Source: an uncultured Myxococcales bacterium (GTDB lineage Bacteria; Myxococcota_A; Polyangia; Polyangiales; Polyangiaceae). From it: a stretch of DNA of 64,000 nucleotides. The DNA lies in assembly GCA_937872925.1 (NCBI GenBank), contig CALMUT010000160.1:1-64000 (forward strand). The letters are read 5' to 3'. Within the stretch, counting starts at the first letter, position 1. Every line of letters starts with the position of its first letter. The position numbers and the translations under genes were made by a program. Under the pieces are notes generated by a model. It did not search any database. It was not told the DNA's origin and saw only the letters and a program-made list of their open reading frames with translations. Positions 1 to 7,197 of this stretch are shown here, piece by piece.

Positions 1-280
1 AGAACAGCGTCTCGTTGCGGTCCTGCAAAGCCGCCATGCCAATGTAGCGCTCGAGAGGGTCCGTTTTGACCGCGATGGTGTGGTACGTCTGTTCGACCTG
101 TTCCTCGATGCTATTCACCGCGTGGGGGATGAGCCCTTCCATGCCGAAACGCATGCGCTCTTCCACGCTGAACGCGGTGCCCTTGTTGACCAAACACTGC
201 GCCATGAGTTCGCGACCGCGCACGCGGACTTCTGCCCGCATCTTGCCGTCGCCCCGTCGTTGCCATTCGATTTCTCTCAT
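1..280 (-). CDS. NAD-dependent malic enzyme, N-terminal part (truncated by window edge)
   Basis: Reading the minus strand from an ATG at 280 to the window edge gives an open frame of 93 codons. It contains NKGTAF (about residue 35) and, near the edge, ALQDRNETLF. These are hallmark N-terminal motifs of NAD(P)-dependent malic enzymes, which decarboxylate malate to pyruvate and CO2 in the cytoplasm. The segment between them (a GLIPHAV-like stretch and an EEQVEQTY-like stretch) also fits the family. The frame stays open upstream of 280, so an earlier start is possible, but the ATG precedes the conserved region by the usual distance. The catalytic Tyr/Lys and the Rossmann domain lie outside the window. 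The gene is in tandem with the TetR gene at 371-1018 with a 90-base gap; I see no functional link. Confidence 0.85.
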   Translation of the reverse strand, partial: MREIEWQRRGDGKMRAEVRVRGRELMAQCLVNKGTAFSVEERMRFGMEGLIPHAVNSIEEQVEQTYHTIAVKTDPLERYIGMAALQDRNETLF

Positions 281-370
281 CGTGCGGCCAGAGTCGCAGA
301 GGTGCTCGTCGCATACAAGCGGCCGGCGGCGGCAAGGGCTGCGCCAACGACGGCAACGGGCGCCCGAAGA

Positions 371-1018
371 TCAACCTGGGTCGGGCCGGATGGCAGCGCC
401 TAGCATTTCCGTGACCCGACGCGCTAGGCTGGTGAGTGCTTCCGGGCTACCGCCGCCGGGCATGAGCCGACCATCGAGCCAAAGCATGCTCATGCCGTGC
501 ACCAAAGACCACGCGCTGGCGATGAGCACTTCGAGTTCCGCTGGCTCCGCTTGGCCCCGAGTGCAGGGCACTTCGCGAGCCGCCGACTCCAACACCGCGT
601 AGGCGCGCCCTGAAGACTCCACCAAGCACGCCGCCGTGCACGCCGCCATTTCGCGACCGAACATCAAGCGAAACAGCTTGGGGTGCCGCGCCGCGAAAGC
701 AACGTACGCGACGCCTGCGGCGTTCAGTCGTGTGATGGCGTCGGTCTCGCAGCCAGCGGCATGCAGTGCCGCGGACATCGCGGCCGTCAGTTCGTCGAAC
801 CCCTGGGCGGCGATGGTTGCGAGCAGCTCGGACTTGTCTGCAAAATGGTGCGCGGGCGCAGCGTGGCTCACGCCCACGCGCTTCGCCACGGCGCGGAAGG
901 TCAACGCCCCGACGCCCTCGGACTCCACCACCGCGCGACTGGCTCGCAGCAGCGCCGGACGCAAATCGCCGTGATGGTAGCGCTTTTGTCGTATTTTCCC
1001 CGGATTCGCGGCGGGCAT
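371..1018 (-). CDS. TetR/AcrR-family transcriptional regulator
   Basis: This is a 215-residue protein when started at the ATG at 1018; the longer open frame upstream has no family similarity and overlaps the neighbouring promoter. The N-terminal helix-turn-helix (about residues 18-65) contains LTFRAVAKRVGVSHAAPAHHF followed by KSELL, the typical TetR recognition-helix layout. The C-terminal ligand domain has an AARHPKLFRLMFG segment, as in TetR proteins with a WHG-type C-terminal domain. It is divergently transcribed from the flavoenzyme at 1082, and a palindrome lies in the 63-base gap, so local control of the flavoenzyme and of itself is likely. The effector is unknown. Confidence 0.9.
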   Translation of the reverse strand: MPAANPGKIRQKRYHHGDLRPALLRASRAVVESEGVGALTFRAVAKRVGVSHAAPAHHFADKSELLATIAAQGFDELTAAMSAALHAAGCETDAITRLNAAGVAYVAFAARHPKLFRLMFGREMAACTAACLVESSGRAYAVLESAAREVPCTRGQAEPAELEVLIASAWSLVHGMSMLWLDGRLMPGGGSPEALTSLARRVTEMLGAAIRPDPG

Positions 1019-1023
1019 GGCCA

Positions 1024-1042
1024 ATCTTGACAGAGTAAAGAT
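1024..1042. promoter_or_regulatory. Candidate TetR operator palindrome
   Basis: The 19-base sequence ATCTTGACAGAGTAAAGAT pairs at seven of nine symmetric positions around a central G. It overlaps a TTGACA -35-like hexamer (1027-1032) facing the flavoenzyme and ends six bases upstream of the TetR start codon. Size, symmetry and position match a typical TetR operator, but binding is inferred. Confidence 0.45.
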
Positions 1043-1081
1043 AAGCCGGCAAGCTCCAGGCGTCCCTACCGGAGATCCAGC

Positions 1082-2806
1082 ATGGCCACCCCCCCGCGCT
1101 ACGACCGCTTCCGCCGCCTCGATCAAGACCGCTTCGACGTTGTGATCGTCGGCGCCGGGATGGGCGGGCTCACCGCCGGCGCGTTGCTTTCTCAGCGAGG
1201 TCGCAGCGTGCTGGTACTCGATCAGCACTACGTGCCAGGAGGCAACGCGACGATCTTCAAACGCCCTGGCTACGAATTCGACGTCGGCGTGCACTACTTG
1301 GGTCAATGCGGCCCGGACGGGATCTTGCCGCGCATTCTTCACGCAGCTGGAGCTAGAGGAGTGCGTTTCGGGCGTATGGACCCCGACGGCTTCGACACAC
1401 TGCTATTCGACGGGCTGGAGTTCCGGGTACCAGTGGGCGTTGACGCCTACCGCGATCGCCTTGTGCAACACTTCCCGCAAGAGCGCGCCGGCATCGACCG
1501 CTATGTGGGGCTGCTCACCGCCGCGGCCAACCTGCAACGCGTCGCGCAGAAACCAAAACGCGCGCTGAGTTGGTCACGGGGACAAGCCTGGGGCGCACTG
1601 AAAGCGTTGCGCTGGGTCGACTCCACGCTGGGGAGCTTCTTGGATAGCTGTAGCGCAGACCCACTACTGCGAGCCGTCTTAGCCGCTGAGAACGGAACCT
1701 ACGCGGAGCCGCCCAGTCGCGTGTCCCTCGTGCTCCACCTCGGTCTGATGTTGCACTATCTCGAGGACGGCGGGTACTACCCCCAAGGCGGCGGCCAGGT
1801 GCCCGCCGATGCACTCGCAGACGCCATCGAGGGTGCGGGGGGCAAGCTGCTGCTCTCGACTCAGGTCAACAAGATCCGCGTGCAGGGCGGCCGGGCCGCT
1901 GGCGTCGAGATCTCCAACAAACACCTCGGACGCCGCTTTGTGGCGGCGGGCACCGTGATCTCAAACGCCGACATCAAAAAGACGCTGCTACAGTTGGTCG
2001 ACCGCGGCGCTGTCTCCCGCGCCACCACGACCCGCGCTCAGCGCTGGGAGATGGCGCCAGCCCTCGGCGTCACCTACCTGGGAGTCAAGGCTTCGGTTTT
2101 GGGGAAGCGCGGCATGCGCAACACCAACTATTGGGTGTACCCCAGCACGGACATGGAGACGCTTTACGCCGACGCTCGCGAAGGGCGCCTGAGCGAAGAG
2201 CCGATGGTGTACGCGACCCTGGCGTCCCTTAAGGACCCGGACAACACGCGCCTCGCGCCCGAGGGCGTACTGAATCTGCAACTGATGACCGCCGTTCCAA
2301 GTCAGCCTTCGGCGTGGGGCGTGACGGCCGCTCAGGCCAAGGACGGCAGCTATGGCGACGTCCCCGAGTACCGCGCACGCAAAGCCGAGTTTGCCGAGCG
2401 TATGCGACGCGGCGCCGCCCGTGCGTTCCCGACCCTGGAGGAATGCGTGGTGTTCGAAGAGGTCGCCACTCCCCTCACCCACAGCCGCTACACCGGCGCA
2501 ACGGGCGGAACGTCCTACGGGCTTGCGCTGATCCGGGAGCAGTTCCTGCATCGACGTCCCGGTGCGGAAACCGAGATCCCTGACTTGCTCTTATGCGGCG
2601 CGAGCATGCGCACGGCCCATGGGATCTTGGGCGCCATGACTAGCGGCGTCGTGGCGGCGGCCCACGTCGCGGGGCGCAGCGTCTATCGCGACGCGTTCGG
2701 CACGGCCGCACCTGGCGAGCCGGCATTGCTGTCGCAACCCGTTCCAGCTGAGTTAAAGCCCACCGCGGCGTTGCGAGGGGCTGCAAGAGTCGAAGCGCCG
2801 CGCTGA
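1082..2806 (+). CDS. FAD-dependent oxidoreductase, phytoene desaturase / retinol saturase-like
   Basis: This 574-residue flavoprotein has an N-terminal dinucleotide-binding fold VVIVGAGMGGLTAG (about residues 20-33). Next comes DQHYVPGGNATIF and a DVGVHYLG segment, typical of the carotenoid isomerase (CrtISO) and all-trans-retinol 13,14-reductase branch of the phytoene desaturase superfamily. A second FAD-contact region near the C terminus reads LLCGASMRTAHGILGAM. The family saturates, desaturates or isomerises polyene or other hydrophobic substrates; the actual substrate cannot be told from the sequence. The start follows the divergent TetR gene and the candidate operator, which suggests ligand-controlled expression. 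The last 41 codons overlap the convergent gene ending at 2683, so one of the two tails may be dispensable. Confidence 0.85.
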   Translation: MATPPRYDRFRRLDQDRFDVVIVGAGMGGLTAGALLSQRGRSVLVLDQHYVPGGNATIFKRPGYEFDVGVHYLGQCGPDGILPRILHAAGARGVRFGRMDPDGFDTLLFDGLEFRVPVGVDAYRDRLVQHFPQERAGIDRYVGLLTAAANLQRVAQKPKRALSWSRGQAWGALKALRWVDSTLGSFLDSCSADPLLRAVLAAENGTYAEPPSRVSLVLHLGLMLHYLEDGGYYPQGGGQVPADALADAIEGAGGKLLLSTQVNKIRVQGGRAAGVEISNKHLGRRFVAAGTVISNADIKKTLLQLVDRGAVSRATTTRAQRWEMAPALGVTYLGVKASVLGKRGMRNTNYWVYPSTDMETLYADAREGRLSEEPMVYATLASLKDPDNTRLAPEGVLNLQLMTAVPSQPSAWGVTAAQAKDGSYGDVPEYRARKAEFAERMRRGAARAFPTLEECVVFEEVATPLTHSRYTGATGGTSYGLALIREQFLHRRPGAETEIPDLLLCGASMRTAHGILGAMTSGVVAAAHVAGRSVYRDAFGTAAPGEPALLSQPVPAELKPTAALRGAARVEAPR

Positions 2807-3744
2807 CTCACCGCAGGCGCTTCCCCGTCAAGGATACCGACGAGAGAAACGGCGCTGGCGACGAGCGCGGGACTGCGTTCGAAGGCGCCCAGGGGGTCGC
2901 TGCTCAAGATCGATCGTAGATCCCGATGGTGCCCGTAGGTCGTCAAGAAGAGGCGCGCCGTTTCCTTACGGAATTCCGGGCTCATCAGCATCAAACGATT
3001 CTGAGCGTTGAGCAGTCGGCGCGCCGTTTTCTTGGTCATGCCGCGGCGCCACCGGGGCGGCATGAGGCCGGCAATGCGCTCCATGTGCACGGGCAGCAGC
3101 GGCTCGACTAGGTAGTTGTGGAGTAAGAAGCCCAGCAAGAGCGAGAAGATCACCGGGCTGACTCCCTGGGCGTCGATGCTGCGGGCAACGCTCGCTTTCG
3201 CCGGAGCACGGTGGCGATAGGACGCAATGGAGAAGAACCAGCGCTGGAGCTTGCCGTGCACACTGCAAGCCGCGAGGTACTCCGCGCTCATGGCGAAGGA
3301 CTCGCCCAAGAGAACGCCCGGCAAACACGCCGCATCCGAGAAGACCGTGGCCGCCCGCGCGTCTCCGAAGACCTGACGGAACGCCACGGCGTGGGCAGCT
3401 TCGTGCAGCAAATAGTTGGGTGCGGGTCGGTTGTCCTTCAGATCACGCAGGCGAAAAAAACCCGGACGTTTCCCTTCGAGCCATCGCAAGGGCGGCATGC
3501 TGCGGCGATAGGGCAGGACGCCCGCATCGATCACGCGCTCCAGACCCAGCAGAGGAAAGCCGTAGTACGCGCTGTCGTCGGGCACAAAACCAATGCCCTG
3601 CCGCAGCGCTGCGTCGCGCACCCGACGGTAGAACGCGTTGTGCACGTAGAGGAAACCGTCACCCGCAACGTCCGGTAGCGCTGCAGCGTGGCTTTCGCCG
3701 TCGTGAGCGTCGATGACGTCGCGGAGTTTCACGGGCGTGAGCAT
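2683..3744 (-). CDS. Hypothetical protein with HEAAH zinc-protease-like motif
   Basis: This protein of about 353 residues (ATG at 3744; a GTG at 3771 is also possible) is unrecognised at family level. Near the middle it has NYLLHEAAHAVAFRQ, an HExxH motif like that of zincin metallopeptidases. It is followed by GESFAMSAEYLA, where the Glu could be a third ligand. A hydrophobic stretch (about 205-225) might be one membrane segment. The C-terminal ~45 residues are Ala/Gly/Ser-rich and antisense to the end of the flavoenzyme (124-base convergent overlap). The gene lies just downstream of the Pro/Ala-rich membrane protein on the same strand. Proteolytic activity is only suggested by the motif. 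Confidence 0.6.
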   Translation of the reverse strand: MLTPVKLRDVIDAHDGESHAAALPDVAGDGFLYVHNAFYRRVRDAALRQGIGFVPDDSAYYGFPLLGLERVIDAGVLPYRRSMPPLRWLEGKRPGFFRLRDLKDNRPAPNYLLHEAAHAVAFRQVFGDARAATVFSDAACLPGVLLGESFAMSAEYLAACSVHGKLQRWFFSIASYRHRAPAKASVARSIDAQGVSPVIFSLLLGFLLHNYLVEPLLPVHMERIAGLMPPRWRRGMTKKTARRLLNAQNRLMLMSPEFRKETARLFLTTYGHHRDLRSILSSDPLGAFERSPALVASAVSLVGILDGEAPAVSQRGASTLAAPRNAAVGFNSAGTGCDSNAGSPGAAVPNASR

Positions 3745-3839
3745 AACCGCTTCGGGTCGGCGGGAGTTCACGACGGGCGATGCCTGGGCCGCCGCAGCGG
3801 CTCCAGTGGATTCGCGATGCGCCCCCCGCGGCGCCGGGC

Positions 3840-4625
3840 TCAGTTCACAGGAAATGCGGCCGTGGGAACGGGCCCCTCGGCAGCCGCGGGCGCTCGGACG
3901 GGAGCCGCGGGCTCGGGAGTGGCGGGCGCTCGCCAGGTTGCAGGCGCCTCAGGAGTCGACCACGCGCTCGAAGCGCGCTTTGCCGCCGGCCGGCTCGGGG
4001 CCGGGGATGCCGCGGGCGTGGTTCCCGCGCCGACCGCGGCTTCGTTTTGAACGGTGGGAGCAGCGAGCGCAGTCGGGTCGGAGTCCTGGTCCATGGACTC
4101 GTCGGGCGCGTCCCCTGCGGCCTCAAGCGCAGGCGCGGGGGTGATCTCCGGCGCAGCGACCTTGGCCTGGGCGGCTTGAGCGGCCTGCGCCGCGGCCTGT
4201 GCCGCGGCAACCGCAACGGGGGGAACGTTTGCGATGGGCGCACCGGTCGCTCCGTCGGATGCGGTCGCGATGCCGACGCGCAGCAGAGCGACAACGCTCA
4301 TGGCGGCGAACGCGCCCATGGCCAAGGCGACACCACGCGACGCGCGACGCCGACGCTTCAGCTGCTCAGGAGACGGCGGCGGCGGCGGCAGTGTGGCGGG
4401 GTCCTCGATCTCGGGCTCGAGCTCGACCACGGCTGGGCCACCTTCGTAGGCGCCGGCGTCTCCCACCGCAAAAAACTCCTCGTCGGCTGGGTTGAGAGCG
4501 TGAGGGCCATCGGGTAGCGTGATCCGCTCAGTGGGCGCGCTGGCCACATCTGTGCCACAACGTGCCGAGTCCACGTCAATGCTGTCGCGAATATTCAGGC
4601 TTAATTCGAGGCTCGGTCGCATCAT
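3840..4625 (-). CDS. Single-pass membrane protein with long Ala/Pro-rich C-terminal region
   Basis: The reading frame encodes 261 residues. An acidic N-terminal part of about 90 residues ends in KRRRRASRG. A single hydrophobic helix follows (about 97-115), then roughly 145 residues dominated by Ala and Pro (VAAAQAAAQAAQAAQA-type runs). Arg-rich residues before the helix suggest the N terminus is cytoplasmic. Proteins of this make-up are common in Myxococcota and often have no assigned function. The start is uncertain: the ATG at 4625 makes the gene overlap the divergent hydrolase start, whereas GTG codons at 4574 or 4547 would not. Low complexity makes homology searching difficult. Confidence 0.6.
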   Translation of the reverse strand: MMRPSLELSLNIRDSIDVDSARCGTDVASAPTERITLPDGPHALNPADEEFFAVGDAGAYEGGPAVVELEPEIEDPATLPPPPPSPEQLKRRRRASRGVALAMGAFAAMSVVALLRVGIATASDGATGAPIANVPPVAVAAAQAAAQAAQAAQAKVAAPEITPAPALEAAGDAPDESMDQDSDPTALAAPTVQNEAAVGAGTTPAASPAPSRPAAKRASSAWSTPEAPATWRAPATPEPAAPVRAPAAAEGPVPTAAFPVN

Positions 4626-5469
4626 TCGGTCCCTTTCGTACTCGAAGCTTTCTCAGAGCAATCGCCGTGCCGACGTTCGGGACTGGCGTTTTTTCGCTGC
4701 CGCGTGCCTGGCCCTGGCGCTCTCCCTCGGATCCGTCAGCGCCGCCTGTGCACAAAGTGACGCAGGCGGGGATGCGACGGCGGATGCGACGCCCCCGCAA
4801 TGGTGCGCCGCGGAACTCGAGGCGCTCTCCGACGGCGTCTGTGCGTTCGAGCCCGCCGAGGCCAAAACCGACACGCTGGTCGTCTTTCTGCATGGTGTGG
4901 TGAAACCGGGCACGACCTGGCAGTGGGCCCAACAGCGCGCCATCGTGCGCGCCGCCAAGCGCAAAGGCTTCAGTGTGCTGATGCCCCGTGGGCGCCGCGG
5001 CATCGGTCCCGCTCAGATGAAAGACTGGTGGACTTGGCCCACATCCGTGGCCGCTCAGCGCGCGGTGGAGTCCGAACTGACCGCGGAGTGGGCACAAGCA
5101 CAGAAGAGCCTCGAATCGCGGCGGGCGCATGACTTTCGCCGCGTCTTCGTGATCGGGTTCTCCAACGGCGCCTACTACGCCACAGCCCTTGCGCTCCTGG
5201 GCAAGCTAAAAGTCCAAGGCTACGGGATCTTCGCGGGGGGTGCGGGAGCGAAATACCTGGTGGGCCCGGCAAAAGGCACGACCCGCCGACCGCGTATCTA
5301 CGTGGGCTACGGTCTAAAGGACCGCGCCCACAAAGACCCCAAGGGCCTGGCCCGCGCGCTGGCGCAACTTGGCTGGCCACACAAGGCGAACGCCCGCAAA
5401 CGCGGCGGACACAGCATGGGCGACGGGCAGCTCGACGCAGCGATCGACTTCCTGCGTGGCAGCAAGTAG
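4579..5469 (+). CDS. Secreted alpha/beta hydrolase
   Basis: This protein of about 296 residues starts at the ATG at 4579 (a GTG at 4519 is also in frame). A hydrophobic export signal (RFFAAACLALALSLGSVSA) ends near ACAQ-SD, so the N-region is unusually long for a signal peptide and the true start is unsure. The hydrolase core begins with VVFLHG (oxyanion-loop strand). The nucleophile elbow is GFSNG, and a GGHSMGDG segment near the C terminus supplies the likely catalytic His. It resembles dienelactone-hydrolase or PHB-depolymerase-like serine hydrolases. The substrate is unknown and the location is probably periplasmic. It overlaps or abuts the divergent membrane-protein gene. Confidence 0.75.
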   Translation: MLSRIFRLNSRLGRIIRSLSYSKLSQSNRRADVRDWRFFAAACLALALSLGSVSAACAQSDAGGDATADATPPQWCAAELEALSDGVCAFEPAEAKTDTLVVFLHGVVKPGTTWQWAQQRAIVRAAKRKGFSVLMPRGRRGIGPAQMKDWWTWPTSVAAQRAVESELTAEWAQAQKSLESRRAHDFRRVFVIGFSNGAYYATALALLGKLKVQGYGIFAGGAGAKYLVGPAKGTTRRPRIYVGYGLKDRAHKDPKGLARALAQLGWPHKANARKRGGHSMGDGQLDAAIDFLRGSK

Positions 5470-5533
5470 TGGCGCCCAGAGCGGGGCTCGAACCGAGATC
5501 CGAGTTCGGCTAGGTTGGTCGCTGCTTCTGGGC
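5470..5533 (-). other. tRNA-like remnant or acceptor-stem-like hairpin
   Basis: On the minus strand, GCCCAGA (5533-5527) can pair perfectly with TCTGGGC (5480-5474), followed directly by GCCA, as at a tRNA 3' end. A GGTTCGAGCCC T-loop-like segment sits just before the 3' strand. The element spans only 64 bases, the T stem is broken (CTCGG facing CCCGC) and no anticodon arm can be drawn, so it is not a functional tRNA. It straddles the gap between convergent genes and includes the 3' end of the MFS gene. It could be a decayed tRNA end, an old attachment site, or a fortuitous hairpin. Confidence 0.3.
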
Positions 5534-6700
5534 GAAGGAACGCGTTGCGAGCCCCAAACACAGCAGCAGCACGGTCAGCAGAGCGGCGGAAAACCAGTAC
5601 GGATACTCCGGACGTAGTTGGTACAGGCTGGTTCCCAGCACGGGTCCGAGCATGCGCCCGAGCGCGTGCGAAGAACTGTTGAGCCCAGCCGCGGCCCCTT
5701 GCTCGTTATCCGCGACCCCGAGGGACACGGCGGCGCTGACGCCCGGCATGGCAAGGCCCTGCCCCAGACCCTGCACCGCGAGGGAAAGGGTCAGTTCCCA
5801 AAAGTGGTGCGAAAAGGACAGCCCAACGAATCCGGCCAGGGCGATGGGCACGCCGACACGCATCAGCGTCGTGGGAGACAGCCCGGTACGCCGCACGATG
5901 TAGCCCTGAGCGAAAACCGCAACGATGCCGTAGAACACCAGCGCCAAACCCACCGTGCGGGCCGTGCCTTGGGCCGTCAATCCAAGCCGATCTTGGTAGT
6001 AGAACGCCACGGTTTGCTCCATGGCGACCGAGGAAAGCGAGAGCGAAAGCCCGACCAACAGCAGTGGCCAGAGCCGTTTGGTCAGAACGCCGGAGCGCGC
6101 TTCGCCGGAACTCCGCACGTGGCGCTCGGGTTCGGGCAGCTTGAACCAGACGAAGGCCGCATTCACGAGGGCGAAGGCCGCGGAGAAGTAGACAGGCGCG
6201 AGCAGCGAAATGGTGGCCAGCCCGGCGCCGATGGCAGGACCGAAGACAATGCCAAGCCCAAAGGCCGCACCAACGAGTGCCATGCCCGCCGTGCGATCGT
6301 CCCGCTCCGTGGTGTCGGCGATATAAGCTTGGGCGGTGGGAATGGTCGCAGAGGAAAACGCGCCGCCGAACAATCTGGCACCCAACAAGCCTGCAAAGAT
6401 CGCCATGTGGCTGAGTCCACCGCGCAGGCCGAAATGCGCCACCAGTGCAAATGCGGCAAAGCTTGCCGAAAAGCCCAGGATCCCCACGAGCAGCACCGGC
6501 TTTCGCCCAACGCGCTCGCTGCGGCGCCCCCACATCGGACTCAGCAGGAACTGCATCAACGCGTAGCTGGTCGACAGGGACCCCACCTCAAGTTCGCTGA
6601 GCCCGAGCGCCCGCCCCAGGGGCGGCAGCACCGGGAACAGCACGCTCAGCCCCAGAATACTGTTGAAAACGGTGATGAAGAGCAGGGCGCGGGGGCGCAT
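5510..6700 (-). CDS. MFS drug/metabolite exporter (TetA-like)
   Basis: This 396-residue protein is very hydrophobic, consistent with 12 transmembrane helices. After helix 2 it carries the MFS motif A variant WGRRSERVGRKPVLL. The N-terminal half contains a GPAIGAGLA motif C-like helix, characteristic of drug:H+ antiporters of the tetracycline/multidrug resistance type. The protein would sit in the inner membrane and export a small molecule; the substrate is not evident. It is convergent with the hydrolase gene and divergent from the small basic-protein gene (20-base gap), so its promoter must lie inside or very near that neighbour. Confidence 0.88.
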   Translation of the reverse strand: MRPRALLFITVFNSILGLSVLFPVLPPLGRALGLSELEVGSLSTSYALMQFLLSPMWGRRSERVGRKPVLLVGILGFSASFAAFALVAHFGLRGGLSHMAIFAGLLGARLFGGAFSSATIPTAQAYIADTTERDDRTAGMALVGAAFGLGIVFGPAIGAGLATISLLAPVYFSAAFALVNAAFVWFKLPEPERHVRSSGEARSGVLTKRLWPLLLVGLSLSLSSVAMEQTVAFYYQDRLGLTAQGTARTVGLALVFYGIVAVFAQGYIVRRTGLSPTTLMRVGVPIALAGFVGLSFSHHFWELTLSLAVQGLGQGLAMPGVSAAVSLGVADNEQGAAAGLNSSSHALGRMLGPVLGTSLYQLRPEYPYWFSAALLTVLLLCLGLATRSFAQKQRPT

Positions 6701-6720
6701 GGCCGGGCAGCATACTCGAC

Positions 6721-7143
6721 GTGGCGAAGGCGGCTCCCGAAACTGATAGGTGCGCCCCGCGGAAATGGGATGATACCGTGCTCGAACAAGTCGAGGAGAC
6801 CGACGCCGACATGCTCAGAAAAGCACTCAAGTTCAAACGTGACCAAACCCGCCCCACGCCCAAGGCGCCTTCCAAAAAGAAGAAAAAGAAGGCAAGTGTG
6901 GACACCGCAAAACCCGGGGTCAGCGCCTCAGACAAGAAGGTCGGCGCGGGCGCATCTGGGAAGCGAAACTTCTCCAAAGCGGCCAAGAAGAAAGCCGCCT
7001 TTGCGTTAGAGGACTCAGCGACGAGCGCAAGTCGCAAATCCACCAGAAAAAGTAGCAATCGGCAGAAACCGGACAGCCAGCTGAAACGGCGCGCGACGCG
7101 TCGAACGACGGCGCCCACTGCCCGCGCGCGCCGGGGCAAGTAG
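6721..7143 (+). CDS. Small Lys/Ala-rich basic protein
   Basis: The frame encodes 140 residues from a GTG start. The first ~45 residues look globular and partly acidic (DDTVLEQVEETDADMLRKAL). The rest is strongly basic and low in complexity, with KKKKKK runs and many Ser/Ala/Lys/Arg, reminiscent of the Lys-rich tails of bacterial histone H1-like and other nucleic-acid-binding proteins. No family is recognised. The ribosome-binding site is weak and a downstream ATG at 6811 is possible. An open frame exists on the opposite strand (6588-7154), but its composition looks like an antisense shadow. DNA or RNA binding is inference from charge only. Confidence 0.5.
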   Translation: MAKAAPETDRCAPRKWDDTVLEQVEETDADMLRKALKFKRDQTRPTPKAPSKKKKKKASVDTAKPGVSASDKKVGAGASGKRNFSKAAKKKAAFALEDSATSASRKSTRKSSNRQKPDSQLKRRATRRTTAPTARARRGK

Positions 7144-7197
7144 AGAATCGCCACATCCGGTAGACTTGGGACGGCGTCCTAAGACATTCTCCCGGCC

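Noticed and set aside
5618-7009. 463-codon plus-strand open frame
   Set aside because: It is antisense to the MFS gene, has Arg/Gln/Gly-rich composition without motifs or signal, and the opposite strand has a clear transporter.
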